DNA of 64,000 bases. Source: Cristatella mucedo. Its lineage: Eukaryota; Bryozoa; Phylactolaemata; Cristatellidae. The position numbers and the translations under genes were made by a program. Every line of letters starts with the position of its first letter. Position 1 is the first letter of the stretch. The notes beneath the pieces were generated by a model. That model worked only from the letters and a program-made list of their open reading frames with translations. It was not told where the DNA came from and searched no databases. The stretch is from positions 317,501 through 381,500 of the forward strand of contig WPIO01000176.1 in the NCBI GenBank assembly GCA_009760855.2. The letters run 5' to 3'. This document shows positions 34,270-45,987 of the stretch, one piece after another.

Positions 34270-35400
34270 GTAGTCAAGCTCATACGCGTAGTTAGCTGAC
34301 AGTTGGTAGACGGAAGCACCGCTGCCCTGGGGAAAGACGTTTGTCTTCTATTATGTACCCACGATCGAGAAACAAATATGTTGCCCGCTCAATGTCACCA
34401 TTGTTGTTGCTATTGGTATGCCACCCTGGTATATAGAGTGGTGAAAAAGAGGCATCAGTCGTTCGGAATGGCATGCATCGATGCAGCATCGCCGCATGGT
34501 TTTTCATGCGGGAGCCACATGCCAAGGTGCTCAAGCATGTGACCTCAAGGCTGTCTTCTTTCGAGACGGCCGTCTCGTGGTGACGCAAGACAGCGACCCC
34601 AGAGCTCTGGTGACGGTCGCTTGTATTGAAACGCACGCTTGCTCTCAAGTAGTTAGAATAGTCCAGGGCTTGAAGTTATTAGATGCTCGTGAACTCTAAT
34701 AGTTGGAAACTGGATACGCCGTTGACTCATTTAACAAGCTAGATTAGCTAGTCCGTCACTGTCACTGACGTCACGTGCACAAAACGCCCTTAGTAAAATT
34801 TCTATAGCACTTCTTCAAAGGTGCAGCAATCGAGAGTGTCATTTAAAAAAGTTGGAGATTATTTTCCAATTTGTATATCTAGCAGGTAAAATGCGCACTC
34901 TGGCAGTTGAAATAGAGCGCGACTTGCTGCGCCTTGGTTTGGTAAGCGATAGATATGCACACGTAGAATCTGCCCGAAATTCTTCTTCACTGCCTTTGGC
35001 TTGCTCTCTCTACCGGTGTAATGAGCTAAGTTTGTTAGTACAATAGTTAATTATTCCATTGTCCGTTACGGTCGCAGACGTCACGTTAATTTTTAAATGC
35101 TTCATTCTTCCTCCAATACAGGTTTTTCAATTAAGTAAGAACACCCAGCAGAGGCCAGTCAAGGTGTGGGCTCACTCACTAGCCAGGCCAGGGCAGACAC
35201 TCAGACAGTCCGCTTTTCGAAGAAATCTTAGACTTTTCTGTGACATTTTGCACGCGTGCAGAATAATTTTTGCATCCAAGGTGCGCTTTCCATTCGCTAC
35301 TGAGGACCGGAGATTCTTTGCAGCTATGAATCGGAAGCATTAAGGAGCAAAGGTAGACCCAATATGGCGGGGAATATGCAGAGACGCTTTTTGGCCGTTA
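34270..35400. other. No supported gene
   Basis: ORFs at 34292-34648 (minus, 118 codons), 34303-34699 (plus) and 35059-35343 (plus) overlap or lack domains and splice context. Confidence 0.35.
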
Positions 35401-35402
35401 TA

Positions 35403-35562
35403 ATTAAATAAATATAATTCACTTATATAGCGCCCCAAGAGAACTTAATCTCTATTCAGGCGCTTCACATATGCCTCGGAGCTCAAGCCCACGACCTCAG
35501 CCAGACCTTGGTCAGTTGGGGCGAGCACCTTAACCGCTGGACCAAACCAGCTCGGCGATCGT
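35403..35562 (-). mobile_element. tRNA-derived SINE, family 2 (LINE-tailed)
   Basis: Read on the minus strand: a tRNA-like head with TGGTTTGGTCCAGCGGTTAA (box A) and GGGCTTGAGCTCC (box B), then ATGTGAAGCGCC...AGTTCTCTTGGGGCGCTATA, the same hairpin as the LINE 3' end, and an (ATTT)n-type tail. Confidence 0.8.
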
Positions 35563-35687
35563 TGGCGGCGAGGAGGCCACGAAATGTCATCGAGCCTTTA
35601 ATTGGACTACTCGCGCTGGAGAAAGCTTAAAAGAATTGCCCCGCTTTTTGGTAAGCTCTTGCCAAAGTATCTACCGCGTCCGAGAGA

Positions 35688-35727
35688 GAGATTAAGAGAG
35701 AGACAGAGAGAGGGAGGAGAGAGCGAT

Positions 35728-35825
<98 letters not shown>

Positions 35826-35885
35826 AGAGAGAGAGAGATAAAGAGAGTAAGAGAGAAAAATAAAGAGAGACAGAGAAAGAGAGAG

Positions 35886-35932
<47 letters not shown>
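35688..35932. repeat. (GA)n microsatellite
   Basis: About 240 bp of mostly pure GA with TAAA interruptions. A homopurine tract; long Arg-Glu or Ser-Leu ORFs are artefacts. Confidence 0.95.
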
Positions 35933-35934
<2 letters not shown>

Positions 35935-36169
35935 TTCCATTCGTTGACGCTGGAACGTGACTGGCCTTTGTGTGACTGTTTTTTGCGTCGCTGGACCGCG
36001 GCGACAACATCGAGACGAACGGACGCACTGTAAGAAAAATAGAGACAGGATATACTTTTGGACATTTCGTGCACGAGCCGTAAGAATGACGTCTCTATTT
36101 AGCCTGCTGCGTGTTCTATAGGCAACAGCCAATCAGCCAAATAGCTAAAGCTAAGAGTCTGTTCATCGG

Positions 36170-36720
36170 CGTTTGGTGTGCTGCTGCACTTTGGTGTGTG
36201 CCGCTGGCCAGACGGCGCGCGCGCGCCACACAACTCCGCGCCCGCCGCAAGAGTTGCACTGCTGCTGCACTCGTAAAAATTGAGAGCCTGCGCAGAAGCC
36301 TGGTGCTTCGCATTTTCCGAAAAGAATACAAACGAGCTCGGCGCGAGAGTTTGAGCAGAGTCTGAGCGGCAGCTGCGAGTCGCTGGGAAAGTAGCGACGG
36401 CGGCGTCTGAGGAGGCGGCTGCTGCTACGAGACGTAGACCCGAGATCACTGTGCTCACAATCGAGAGCTCGACTCCGGGTGCTCGAGATCGCGCCGCCTC
36501 GGCGATCTACTCTACAGTGAGACCTACTTGGAGTGGAGGTCAGTGCAAGCAGAGGACACCGTCACCGGCCAGACGCTGCCAGCGGATGCCCGACCCGGCT
36601 ACCCGAGAAACGGCGTGCGGCGAGTCTGCAGCGAGTCTCGTTCGGGAAAACTAGATAGAATCAGGACGGCCAGCGGGCGGCGGCGGCGGGGGCGGCGGCA
36701 GAGCGCAGACTTTTTTCGAT
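36170..36720. other. CpG-rich block, possible promoter or first exon
   Basis: GC- and CpG-rich sequence with several short ORFs on both strands and a potential donor ACAGTGAGAC near 36516. No start codon or exon can be defended. Confidence 0.3.
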
Positions 36721-37010
36721 CCCGAAATACTTTGCCATCCGCCGACAGAGATGGGGCTGCATACTACAGCACGTACAACGACGGCTCGCTGTTTTCCAGA
36801 CTCATTAATTAAAGACACTCGAGCCCTCCGCCGCTCCATCTAGAGGCTCCACTAAAAAAAGAGCGCACAGCAGCTAAAACAGTGCACGGCGAGCTTGCGC
36901 TCTTGCGGCTCATTAGTCCTGGTCATTAGTCCTGGTCCTAGTCCTAGTCCATATTTGCGCGCATCGTCTGCTAAGCCCCTTTTTTGTTTTTCCATTCTTC
37001 TTTTGTCAAG

Positions 37011-37209
37011 CGTGGCTCCTCAGGCGGAAATTGCGATCCATCATCGACCGGCGCGGCGTCCTCACGCGGCGAGAGTCGTGCACTACACGTGCAAAAGCTC
37101 GCGTGGCTGCGCACTTTCGCATATTCGGGTACATCCATAAGCTGCAGCTCCTCAAGGATCACGAGGAAGAAAGGGCGCCATACTCGAGAATCTTCCATAG
37201 AGCGCACAG
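37011..37209 (+). CDS. Candidate internal exon, unknown product
   Basis: A strong pyrimidine tract ending TTCTTTTGTCAAG immediately precedes 37011, and CAG|GTAAGA stands at 37209/37210. Two plus frames are open across all 199 nt. The more protein-like one reads WLLRRKLRSIIDRRGV ... HFRIFGYIHKLQLLKDHEEE ... IFHRAH; the other is Ser/Arg-rich. A minus-strand frame (36971-37309) is also open and acidic, so strand is not settled, but splice signals favour plus. No flanking exon could be linked and no family is recognised. Confidence 0.35.
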
Positions 37210-37252
37210 GTAAGACAGGTACAGGTCGGTCAGGTACATGTAGGACAGGTAT
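37207..37252 (+). repeat. Cluster of CAGGTA words
   Basis: Five CAGGT copies in about 46 bp, four of them CAGGTA, overlapping the donor of the candidate exon. Confidence 0.6.
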
Positions 37253-37329
37253 AGGCGTAGTTGTCATGACAGCACGACGAGTCAGATACTTGAGAAACAG
37301 TTCTTCCAAGTGTAAGACAGCTGTTCATT

Positions 37330-38730
37330 AGAAACCCTTGTACATCTGAGCAAAAATCGTCCTTTGACATCGGCTGCTCCATCGGCCGGAAGCACCGGAG
37401 CGGCGCGAGTAGATGCAGGCTAAAGAGCTACTCACAGGCCAAAGAGCTCCAGGTTAGCATTCTATCGGCTCCGCCAGCAGTCTAAAGTGTGCATTTCAGT
37501 ACTTACCCAGATGATCTGCACTCTCGAGAATTTTTCTAAACGCTCCTCAGTGCAGCTTCGATGTACGGTTATTCTCAGGCGGGATATAGTTCGAATCTGA
37601 CCACCGGAGTTGCTGACAACACTTACTTAAGGGAGGCCCGTAAATCTGAAGGATGAACGACCTCTGCGCTCTAGCTTAGTGTGTTCTTTGGATAAAAATA
37701 TTGGCACAAATGTGCGTGAACTGATCGAAAACCTCCCAATTGGACTAGTAAAGCAATTTCGAGGACTGCCACCGAGCACAAATAGCTTGCACGCACGGTC
37801 AAAATCCTTTAACCTTTGACCAAAGCTGACGAATCTTGGGGAAGCACTTGATCCACTGCGAAGGCAATCAAACCAGCACCTCACTTGTGCGTTTCTGAAA
37901 CCGACCTAATTAGTTAGACTGTCTGAAAAAGTTCCTTCCTTAATTGTACTAGCCTCTGGACTGGAACTCTAACAGCAGCGGAGATGAATCTTCTAAAAAA
38001 AAAAAAGTATAGTGATTCCGACTGGCGGTAGTCTGACAGCGATGCATACTCAAGTGCCAGCTCCCAACGAATCGCTTAATTTAATTTCAGTTCGAAGGTT
38101 TTAGCCGCCTTCCACCAGAGAGCAACCTTCGTGTGCCCTCAGTCGGCCATGTTCCCCCAGACAAGTTTTCCCTCACGCGTGCGCTTTGCCGCTTCCATTG
38201 ATTTTCTTTCTGAGCGTGGGCGTATAACAAAGAGGGCGGGGCGTATTTGCAAAGGTGGTGGAGGCGGGGGGGCGCGGCCGCGTCGCACTGTTCTCCTGAG
38301 CTCCACCACGAAGTCTCTGATTGAGCCCTCAGATTGTGAAAGTTTCCGGAAAATTCATCGCTATTATGCATTGATGTACACTGACGCCGGTGCGCATGAA
38401 GTTGCACCGATGGCAACTTCGCGATGCGTTGCAGTAGTAATTAGCTAATCGCAAGATGAAAACCGAATGCCGACGGCGTGTGACGATTTATTTTTCCATG
38501 GTCGATTATTAATTATAATCAGTCCATTAAATATTGAGAGTGTGTGGTACGTCCTTATTGTAATAGGGGAGTCACTGATGATTTGCTAGCCCCAGCTGAA
38601 TAGTGAAAAAAGTGTGCCCACAATTGTGTGCACAAACAAAAATGGCACCGTGCGCGCACGTAGCTGAAATTAAAATGAAATAAGAAACTCGTGGAATTTC
38701 ATCTACACTCGCACTTTTCGTACAAAGAAG
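37330..38730. other. No supported gene
   Basis: Mixed-composition sequence. ORFs at 37627-37884 (minus) and 38131-38448 (plus) show no domain or splice support. Confidence 0.4.
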
Positions 38731-38734
38731 TCAA

Positions 38735-38855
38735 CTATGCACGCTACCACTAACCGTTTGAGCAAGCTTATTTTACAGCACATGTAAAGTGCCTAGAAAG
38801 AGATTACGTTCTCTTCTGAGGGCACGCTATTTAATGTGTTATAGTTTTCCTTATT
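38735..38855 (+). mobile_element. LINE 3' tail fragment
   Basis: GCTACCACTAACCGTTTGAG then AGCACATGTAAAGTGCCTAG and the hairpin, ending in decayed ATT. Confidence 0.7.
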
Positions 38856-39146
38856 ATCGTGATCATCGCTAAAGCACTTGAGATCAGTCAGACTTTTAGA
38901 GGGTCAGCTAGAATTCTAGAGCAGGGGTCGGCAAACTTATCGGTCTGGCAGGTCATTTCAGGAGATCAAAAAGGCAAATTAGGCCACGAGAAGAAACCAC
39001 GCCCGTCGGTTAGGTGGAGTGGGCGTGGCCATACGGAAAAACAGTCGCAGCAGACGTGTAGTCATGCACAGCAATTATATGAGTAGCCATTTATCATCGC
39101 TTATCCCCCCCCCGCAGTTAGCTGCTCTGTTTCATAGAAGCGCCTG

Positions 39147-39710
39147 ATAATAATAATAATAATAATAATAATATTGCACTTGATAAAGCGCCCTCAGTGA
39201 ACTTAATCTCTTTCTAGGCGCTTTACATTTGCTGCAAAGTGACCAGTTCTAAAAATAAACACGAGCCACAGCTTGAGCTGCGACCAGCAGTAATGAACGG
39301 GTACAAAACCGCGACAATGAAATTAAGCCGGATCCAACCATAAATAACTAGGAGGGCGTTAGGCCGGACTGGAGTAATAGCTAAGCCGTCTCTGGACCTA
39401 AAGGCCGAAAAGTTTTCCGACCTCCGTTCGACCTGAGTCAGAGGAGTGAGTGGTACGAAGGCGTAAGTTTTTGAGACGGGTAGGGCAAAGAAAGGGAATG
39501 AAGGAACGTAAAGGTGAGTGACTGAAATTTGAATTCGATAGGCTTATTGCTTTGAAGCAAGTGTAGGTACAGGCAGATGAGTAGTGCTGTAATTTGGTTG
39601 CTTCCAGATTCACGATAGAGATGCCTAGCGGTGGAGTTTTGCACCCACAGCAGCTGGCGACTTAGTACACAGGCGAGCCCACTGATATGGCAAAAAACAA
39701 CCACAAACAA
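39147..39710 (-). mobile_element. Diverged L2-like LINE 3' end and C-terminus
   Basis: An (AAT)n end and conserved hairpin at 39147-39240 on the minus strand. Upstream ORF2 remnants are at 39438-39710: QNSTARHLYRE, LQSNKPIEFKFQSLTFTFLH, aligning to QNSAARLVCRE and VKQRIDFKVLSLTFRSLH. Confidence 0.75.
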
Positions 39711-39719
39711 AATTAGTTG

Positions 39720-40767
39720 TCAGAATAGTGTGAGAAAAATCGAGAAATGATTGTGTCTGCAAACTTACGCACACGTGCAGGTTTTCGGAAAAGGCCATTG
39801 GTGCATAGCCATTGTGTGTGCTGGCGCCGACGCTCGATGCTAGGGTGCGGGCATATATCTATGTCGAGGCTGATGTCTAAATGTATGCGGGCATCTATAT
39901 CGAGGCTGAGGGCACCTGTCGAGGCTGAGGGCACCTGTATGCCAACCGTAGATAGGGGCGAGATGATACCGTTGGTTCTATTGAAGTCAAGTCATGTGGC
40001 GTCACGCCTCTCTGTCCCCTGGCAGGCGCACGAGGTAGGATTGAGGTGCCTCGTGACGACTTAAGATCTCGGCTAGAACCGTCTTTTGGCGACCCGAATT
40101 TGCACCAGCTAGCCAGGCAGAAGGACCGAATATATTGTGCGGCAGCTGTCGGTGCCATTTAATTTATCCTTTCACCGACAGAGGCCTGGTTACTGGTAGA
40201 GAAACAAAAGTCTGTCGAAGTGCACCTTGGGGCAGAGGGTAATTGAATCGCAGTTGTCTACCCTGCAGAAGCATGAATAGACTAGAGAGGTCACTCGCCA
40301 AGGACATATTTCCAAGTTTACGCAGAACCTTGTGTAGGCTGGCCGTTGTCTTGTGCAGGTTGGCCGTGCCGGTATTTGCATTCCACCTGCTCACCCGACG
40401 AATGTTCAGGCTAAAGCAGCGTTGCGTCAAAAGCTCGTGTTTAGCAAGGCCAGTAGAGAGTGGCTCGGCCATGTGATGCCAGTGCCATTTTTATTCCTAG
40501 GAATAAAAATTGCATTTTAAATAAATTAATTTAAAACAATTAAACAACAATTATACAATTAAATTAATTATAAAATAAATTAAAATAAATTTAATTTTAA
40601 TAAATTGCATTATTAAAAAGTAATCCTTGTAAATAACCTGCTGCGTATGCAGATGGAAGATTTCGGAGATAACGACCCGGTCACTTTTAAAAATAAGACC
40701 ACCACATGCTGAAAAATCATGAGGAACTTCCGAAAACGATTTCACCATTGTCTGGAATTTATTTCAT
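39720..40767. other. No supported gene; AT-rich tract at 40495-40620
   Basis: A short repeated phrase, TCGAGGCTGAGGGCACCTGT, occurs twice at 39899-39937. The AT-rich tract is TTAATTTAAA-like. ORFs on both strands are unsupported. Confidence 0.4.
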
Positions 40768-40825
40768 TAGGATAATAATAATGACTATACATTTTTGTGG
40801 TGCCCTCAGAGAACTTATTGAGAAT
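40768..40825 (-). mobile_element. Degraded LINE 3' tail
   Basis: AATAATAATGAC end then TGCCCTCAGAGAACTTATTGAGA, part of the family hairpin. Confidence 0.5.
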
Positions 40826-40984
40826 ATATTATTAGAATATATTTATATATATTCTTTGACGGGAGCGTCGCCAGAAGCCTCTGCGGTACCGTCGTCAGCC
40901 TACTATAATGCGTTTGTAAACTTCAATGACCTCGGAGCTCTCGACTGTCTTTAAATTGCAGCCTTCATTACCATGTCTTCACGA

Positions 40985-41640
40985 TCACCTTTCAATGTTG
41001 TCAGTTGAAACAATTATCGCTAAGCAGCTGGTAGTACACATTAGAAAAAATGCAATGTTAGAACAATTTCAATCGGAAATCGAGCGGGAGCACTTCACTG
41101 AAACTGTTCTCTTTGTGTAACCAATGTCATCCTATCCGAGCTGCGATGGCCGGCATGTTACTGTCCTAGCAGTGCTAGATCTAATGGCTGCCTCCGACAC
41201 CCTTGACCACGATGTCCTACTTGAACGATCGAGAACAACGATCGGTCTGTCAAACGAGGCACTGGTGTATTTTAAGTTGTCCTTGTCTGATCGTGTTCAA
41301 TCCGTGTCGTGTGGGGTCAGGTCTCACCTACGAGACCGGTCCCTTCCGGAGTCCCTCGAGGGTCCGTTGTAGGTCCGTTGCTATTCTCCATGTATACTCA
41401 AGTTCTTGGGAAAGTGGGTCTGGCACATGGAATAGGATATCACTTTTATGCTGATGATACTCAGCCGTACTTGTCATTTAAACCGTCGGAATCTACTGCA
41501 GCAACTGATAAACTGAATGCTTGCCTTGCAGACATTCAATCTTGGATGTCGGCAAATTTCCTTAAACTAAATGACAATTAAACTGAACTGCTACTCAGAG
41601 GACGCCCTAAACGTGTGGCTGAACTAGAAGGCGTTGCTCT
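40985..41640 (+). mobile_element. Second-subfamily LINE reverse transcriptase fossil
   Basis: A plus-strand ORF2 fragment in several frames: AKQLVVHIRKNAMLEQFQSE, HFTETVLFV, LAVLDLMAASDTLDHDVLLE (RT motif A, with Ser for the usual Phe), VPSGVPRGSVVGPLLFSMYT, YHFYADDTQPYLSF (catalytic YADD) and ANFLKLNDN. It is diverged from the main family and lacks the C-terminal and 3' part. Confidence 0.8.
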
Positions 41641-41772
41641 TTAATAATTCTGTTGTGTGACCATCATCATGTGCTCGGAATTAGGTGCTGTCTTTGACAG
41701 CTCAATAAATTTTGGAAGCTTCGTTTAGAAGACGGCTTCCACAGCTAACCATCACGCCCAATCCCTATTTAA

Positions 41773-42395
41773 GATAATAATAATAATAGTAACAACACAC
41801 TTGATAAAGCGCCCTCAGAGAACTAGGCGCTTTACATTTGCTGCAAAGTAAACACGATCGGCTGGTTAGTGGTAGCACGGTCGATAAGTAATAAGAATAA
41901 CATGGTTAGGGGTGACATGCATAGGGTCAGCATGCAAGTGTGGTTAGTGGCAGCATGTACAGTTTCAGCACGCAAAAACACATTAAGGACAAATCATCAC
42001 AAGGACCCACTAAATGCTGTCCTAAATAGGTGTGTTTTAACTTCTTTTTAAATGTGGTCAAGTCAGGGGATGTGACGCAAGTTGGGAGTGAGTTCCAGGC
42101 TTTGGGAGCATACGAACTAAGGGCATGGTCTCCAAAGGATTTGAGGTTTGTTCGAGATATAGGTAAACAGTTAGATTCCGAAAAGCGGGTGATACGACGG
42201 TTAACCTGGTGGGGTAGTAGATACGATAAGTAAGCTGGAGCCAAAGAATAAAGGGACCTAGAAGTGAGCGACCAAACTTTGAAGGCGATTCGTTGCTCGA
42301 CTGGTAGCCAGTGCAGGTCGGCGAGAAGTAGTGTGATGTGGCAACTGCGACACTCACGACGAATAAGCCTAGCTGCAGAGTTTTGCACCAGCTGT
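41773..42395 (-). mobile_element. L2-like LINE 3' end with open C-terminal ORF
   Basis: Complete 3' end (AAT-rich tail, shortened hairpin and 3' UTR), continuing into an open 153-codon frame (41927-42388). The frame includes QNSAARLIRRE, ADLHWLPVEQRIAFKVW, APAYLSYLLPHQ and SPDLTTFKKKLK. The best preserved C-terminus in the window. 5'-truncated. Confidence 0.85.
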
Positions 42396-42599
42396 AAGCA
42401 GATTAGAAGCTGTCTTCCGTGGTGGCTTAGAAAACATTTAACCAGGTTCTTTCATTGTGCTATTGAGGCTATAGGCTGAGCAGCAGCCCAATGTTCTTAC
42501 ATGCTTGACATTTTATGGTTAATCCAGTCTCGTTTGCTTTGCATTGACGTGCAAACCCGACGAGGTGCAATAGTTAGCTACAACAGAATCTCCGTAATG

Positions 42600-43910
42600 A
42601 CACGGCGCTAGCTATTCGAGCTTGTTCGCCCGACGGCTGCTGGCTGTGAGAGAGGCGTCAGCACGTCCATCCGAAGGACGGACGTGCACGCGGTAGACTG
42701 ACTGTGGGCGTCGCTAGGCGATCTCGCGCTTCGCCGTGCGACCTTAGCCTGTCGCACCGGGCGACTTCGTCCCCGGTCGCCGCCTGTCGTTGGACGTTTC
42801 CAGATGAGCTGAGGAGCTAAGGAGCAGATGTATACTATAGGACATAGATATACGCTCTGCAATGTTCGAAGAGCTCTCGTCGTCTGCGGCTCCTCATGAA
42901 TGCACACATTCCTGAGCAGGCGTGAGACCGGCTTCCGGCAGCAGTTCGACTTGGACTTTCCCAGAAGCTGGCGTGCTCGCCTGCATGCATACCGTGCAAA
43001 CCATGCTCGCGTGCACGCACGCGTGCATACCGCGTGCATACCATGCCCGCGTGCACGCCTGCATGCATACCGGCCGCGCATTTCGGCAGCAGGCAACGTT
43101 GGCTCGGACGCGATTGAGCGCGAGCAATCGGTCGAAAAAGAAAGACGGAAGTCGGTGCGCTCCCGCTCCGCTCCGCCCGCCCGCCCACGACGACTCGGTA
43201 AGCTGGAGTGCATGGTTCAGCGGATCGGGCGACGACTCTCCGCCACTACGCCCCCCCCCGCCCGCCGGCGTAACTGCGCTCCTAGCTGCAGCTCGGCGGA
43301 TATCCGGCCTTGGACGTGGCAGTAGCTGACTGGCCTCCATGTCCCCGCATCCGACGTGGAAAGTCGGCTGTGCGACACTGCCGCAACAGCAAAAGCTCCT
43401 ATCGGGGTGACCATTTAGTTGAACTTGCCGCGCTCCGAGCGCCGACGAGGACGCAGCTGGAAGCGCGCGACTCGTGGAGCGAGCTGATCCGATTCGAGAG
43501 GCGTAGCCGAGCTGCTACAAGGACGCTCCAGAGGCACGAGGCGAGATCGATGGCTGAGCCGCCGCGGTAGTGTTACCGCACAGCGGTGGCTCGTCGGGGC
43601 AGCGGCGGCAGCTGCTGTTCGTCAGCATTATGGGCAAAGCCGCCGTAGGATTAGAGAGCGAGGCGGTCTGGATTGGATCGATTAGCCTGAGTGGTGAGGA
43701 GGTCTGGATTGGATCGATTAGTAGCTTGACTATCCACTCTGCCCGCTCGGCAATCGACGCTGCGACCGCCGAGCGGCAGAGCAGTCTCTCGCTTTCGCCG
43801 CGTCGCTCTCGATCCGCTTTACTCCATGCCCGTAGCCGGCTCGCTCTCGGAGAGCAAGTCACTGTCGAGCCAAGGGCCCCCGGGATTCTGGCACGAGGAG
43901 GCTAAACCTC
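42600..43910. other. CpG-rich block, possible promoter region
   Basis: High GC and many CpGs, with open frames on both strands (201 codons minus at 42608-43213; 111 codons plus at 43570-43905). Composition alone explains these. No splice or domain support. Confidence 0.3.
42981..43073. repeat. ~38-40-bp tandem repeat, about 2.3 copies
   Basis: Repeated GCATACC...CCATGC..CGCGTGCACGC units, open in several frames. Confidence 0.75.
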
Positions 43911-43983
43911 AAATTTTAGAAGCGTTTGTGGCCTTGTCTTCGAAATATTTCTCTCGGAAAAGCTCTTCACCTCCTGCCCCCAT

Positions 43984-44035
43984 GGCCTCAGCCCAGGGGA
44001 AAGGTATTCGGGTTCGAGTCCTGAAGCGAGCCATC
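43984..44035 (+). mobile_element. Possible tRNA-like SINE head remnant
   Basis: GGCCTCAGCCCAGGGG followed by GGGTTCGAGTCCTG resembles boxes A and B at SINE spacing, but no body follows. Confidence 0.25.
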
Positions 44036-44049
44036 CAAAACGAAATGTA

Positions 44050-45235
44050 TACCTCTCGTAGAAGCTGCGCACTGTAAGCTGTGCGCCGCTGGGAAGGTTT
44101 CCCTGGGACGTTTCTATACAGAGAGTTACTTCCTCAGCAGCTCAGCGGAAACTCTCGAAGCCCCTTCGCCGAAAAGTGTAGCCCTCGATGACTGACGTCT
44201 CGCAGATGGTTTAGTCCATTCACTGAGTCCGTTTAGTCCGTTCGAAGCTCGAAAGCTGTACTCGCCACTCGCCGATGCTGGCCCCACGGTAGCCCGTGCG
44301 GTTGGCTGCTTTACATGGTCTCTCTAGCAGCTCGGTCCGTCGACTCTGGTGTTGCTGATGCACTCTAATCGTACGATAAACAGCTCGTCTCTTAAACCTC
44401 TCAGACTCGGCTGGTGCGTTCACGTTTTATTGGCTACGATGCTCGATATCATGAACGCTCGAAATCTTTCGGAAGCAGACAGCAACACACCCATCAGCAA
44501 AGGCAAATAAGAGAGCAGGCTGTAAAGATTCGGGACCGCCAGCGACCGATAGCCGATTTATTAACAGCATGCTGAGCTTATGTGTTCAGGATTAGGTTAA
44601 TGTTTAGGAATAAGTATGTTTAGGTGTTGGAAGTCACACCTACATTAACTGCAGCATTGTCAGTGTACAAGCAGACAGCAGGTGGCCTACATTGCTGGCT
44701 ATGTGGCCAGACCGGTAAGTAGGCCGACAGACTGCATGCATCAAGTACTTAGTGCACTCATTGAGTAAAGAAAAGAAACCGCACACATTTTTTCCAATTG
44801 AAGGACTGAGGCAACCTAGGAAAACCGTCAACAAGCTGTATGCTGGTGTGCAAGGGACAAAAACCTGCTTCCGGGCCGACCGGTTGCAACAGCCGCACAG
44901 CGCTAGAGCCTGATTTCCAAAATGTTAGTCAACCTTAATGAGTAAGTTACTGAAAATCTGGCTTTCAAAGAGATCGCAATACGTGCATTGAAAACCGGGA
45001 TTTACGATCACAACTTGAACAGTTTTTGGTAGATATAGCATAATTCGCAAAATATTATTTTAGGAAAGCAACGCAGCAAACTGCAAGCACTGTGAAATTT
45101 GGACCTCAAACAAGTCTAGAAGATAAATTTGCTTAAAAATAAGTTGCTGTTTGTACAGAATGCAATCCATATCTAAATATCTAAACAAAGTGTACACATT
45201 CTAATGTACACGAATAAAAAATCCGCATTTAATGC
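44050..45235. other. No supported feature
   Basis: No ORF with support. Only a short AGGATTAGG.TTAGG-like stretch near 44590. Confidence 0.4.
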
Positions 45236-45250
45236 TAGCAATGTGGCTTC

Positions 45251-45595
45251 TCATCTTTCTGATAAATGCTTTCTAACGTCAGCAGCTGGCTGAAGAGTTG
45301 GTTTTGCTTGTGTAAATGGATACCAGCCTCGCTGCAGATGCAGCAGGCAAACGAGAGCTCCACATCGCTCACGGCGCGACCCAAGGCCGCTCTCTAGCGC
45401 AGCGAGGTAGTATTGGACATCAGCACTCCGACGATAGCCATTCCAGCGGGAGCAAAGGCACAGCCCATAGCGGCATTCGCATTTCAAGCGAATATCAGTA
45501 GCGTCGTTTCCGTCGTTTCCACGAATGCATGCCGGGTAGCGGCACCAGCTAAAGCGGCGCAGGCGCAGCGAAGCTAGATCGAGGTGCGTACGCAT
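45251..45595 (-). CDS. 114-codon minus-strand ORF, unknown
   Basis: ATG-initiated, Cys-containing frame with balanced composition (KCECRYGLCLCSRWNGYRRS in the middle). An overlapping frame also looks protein-like: after a possible acceptor (CTGCGCTAG) it reads AVSDVELSFACCICSEAGIH to a stop at 45238. I cannot tell which, if either, is real. No family is recognised. Confidence 0.25.
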   Translation of the reverse strand: MRTHLDLASLRLRRFSWCRYPACIRGNDGNDATDIRLKCECRYGLCLCSRWNGYRRSADVQYYLAALESGLGSRRERCGALVCLLHLQRGWYPFTQAKPTLQPAADVRKHLSER

Positions 45596-45599
45596 TTTT

Positions 45600-45985
45600 G
45601 CAAACGCGCCACGGTGGCTCCAGGACGGAAGTCCTCGGCAACGAACGCGGCACTCGTACGCATTGTACGGCCGGCTAAAAATACGCGTAGGAACGGCACC
45701 GATGGACGCAGGAATGCGTGAGGTGGAGTGGAGTGCGGCAGGAACGAAGAGCGCTAAATAGGAAGAGCGCTAAATGTGATCCATTTCCGTAGCGTAGACG
45801 AGTCTATTCGACAGCCACCGAGGTTTCCAGCACTTGCTATAGCGTACAGCTCACTTGAAAACCCGAAGCGCAGTTGATAGAGCAGTTGTTTTAAAGCATA
45901 ATTAATAAATAATATAATATAATATATAATTAATATAATAATAAAGCTTGTTATTTTGTGAGTTTTGGTTTGTGCGTCAAAAAAC
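45600..45985. other. No supported gene
   Basis: Ends in an AT-rich TAATATAA tract at 45900-45950. Confidence 0.4.
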
Positions 45986-45987
45986 CC

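Noticed and set aside
42608-43213. 201-codon minus-strand ORF
   Set aside because: Runs through a tandem repeat that is open in several frames; no recognisable domain.
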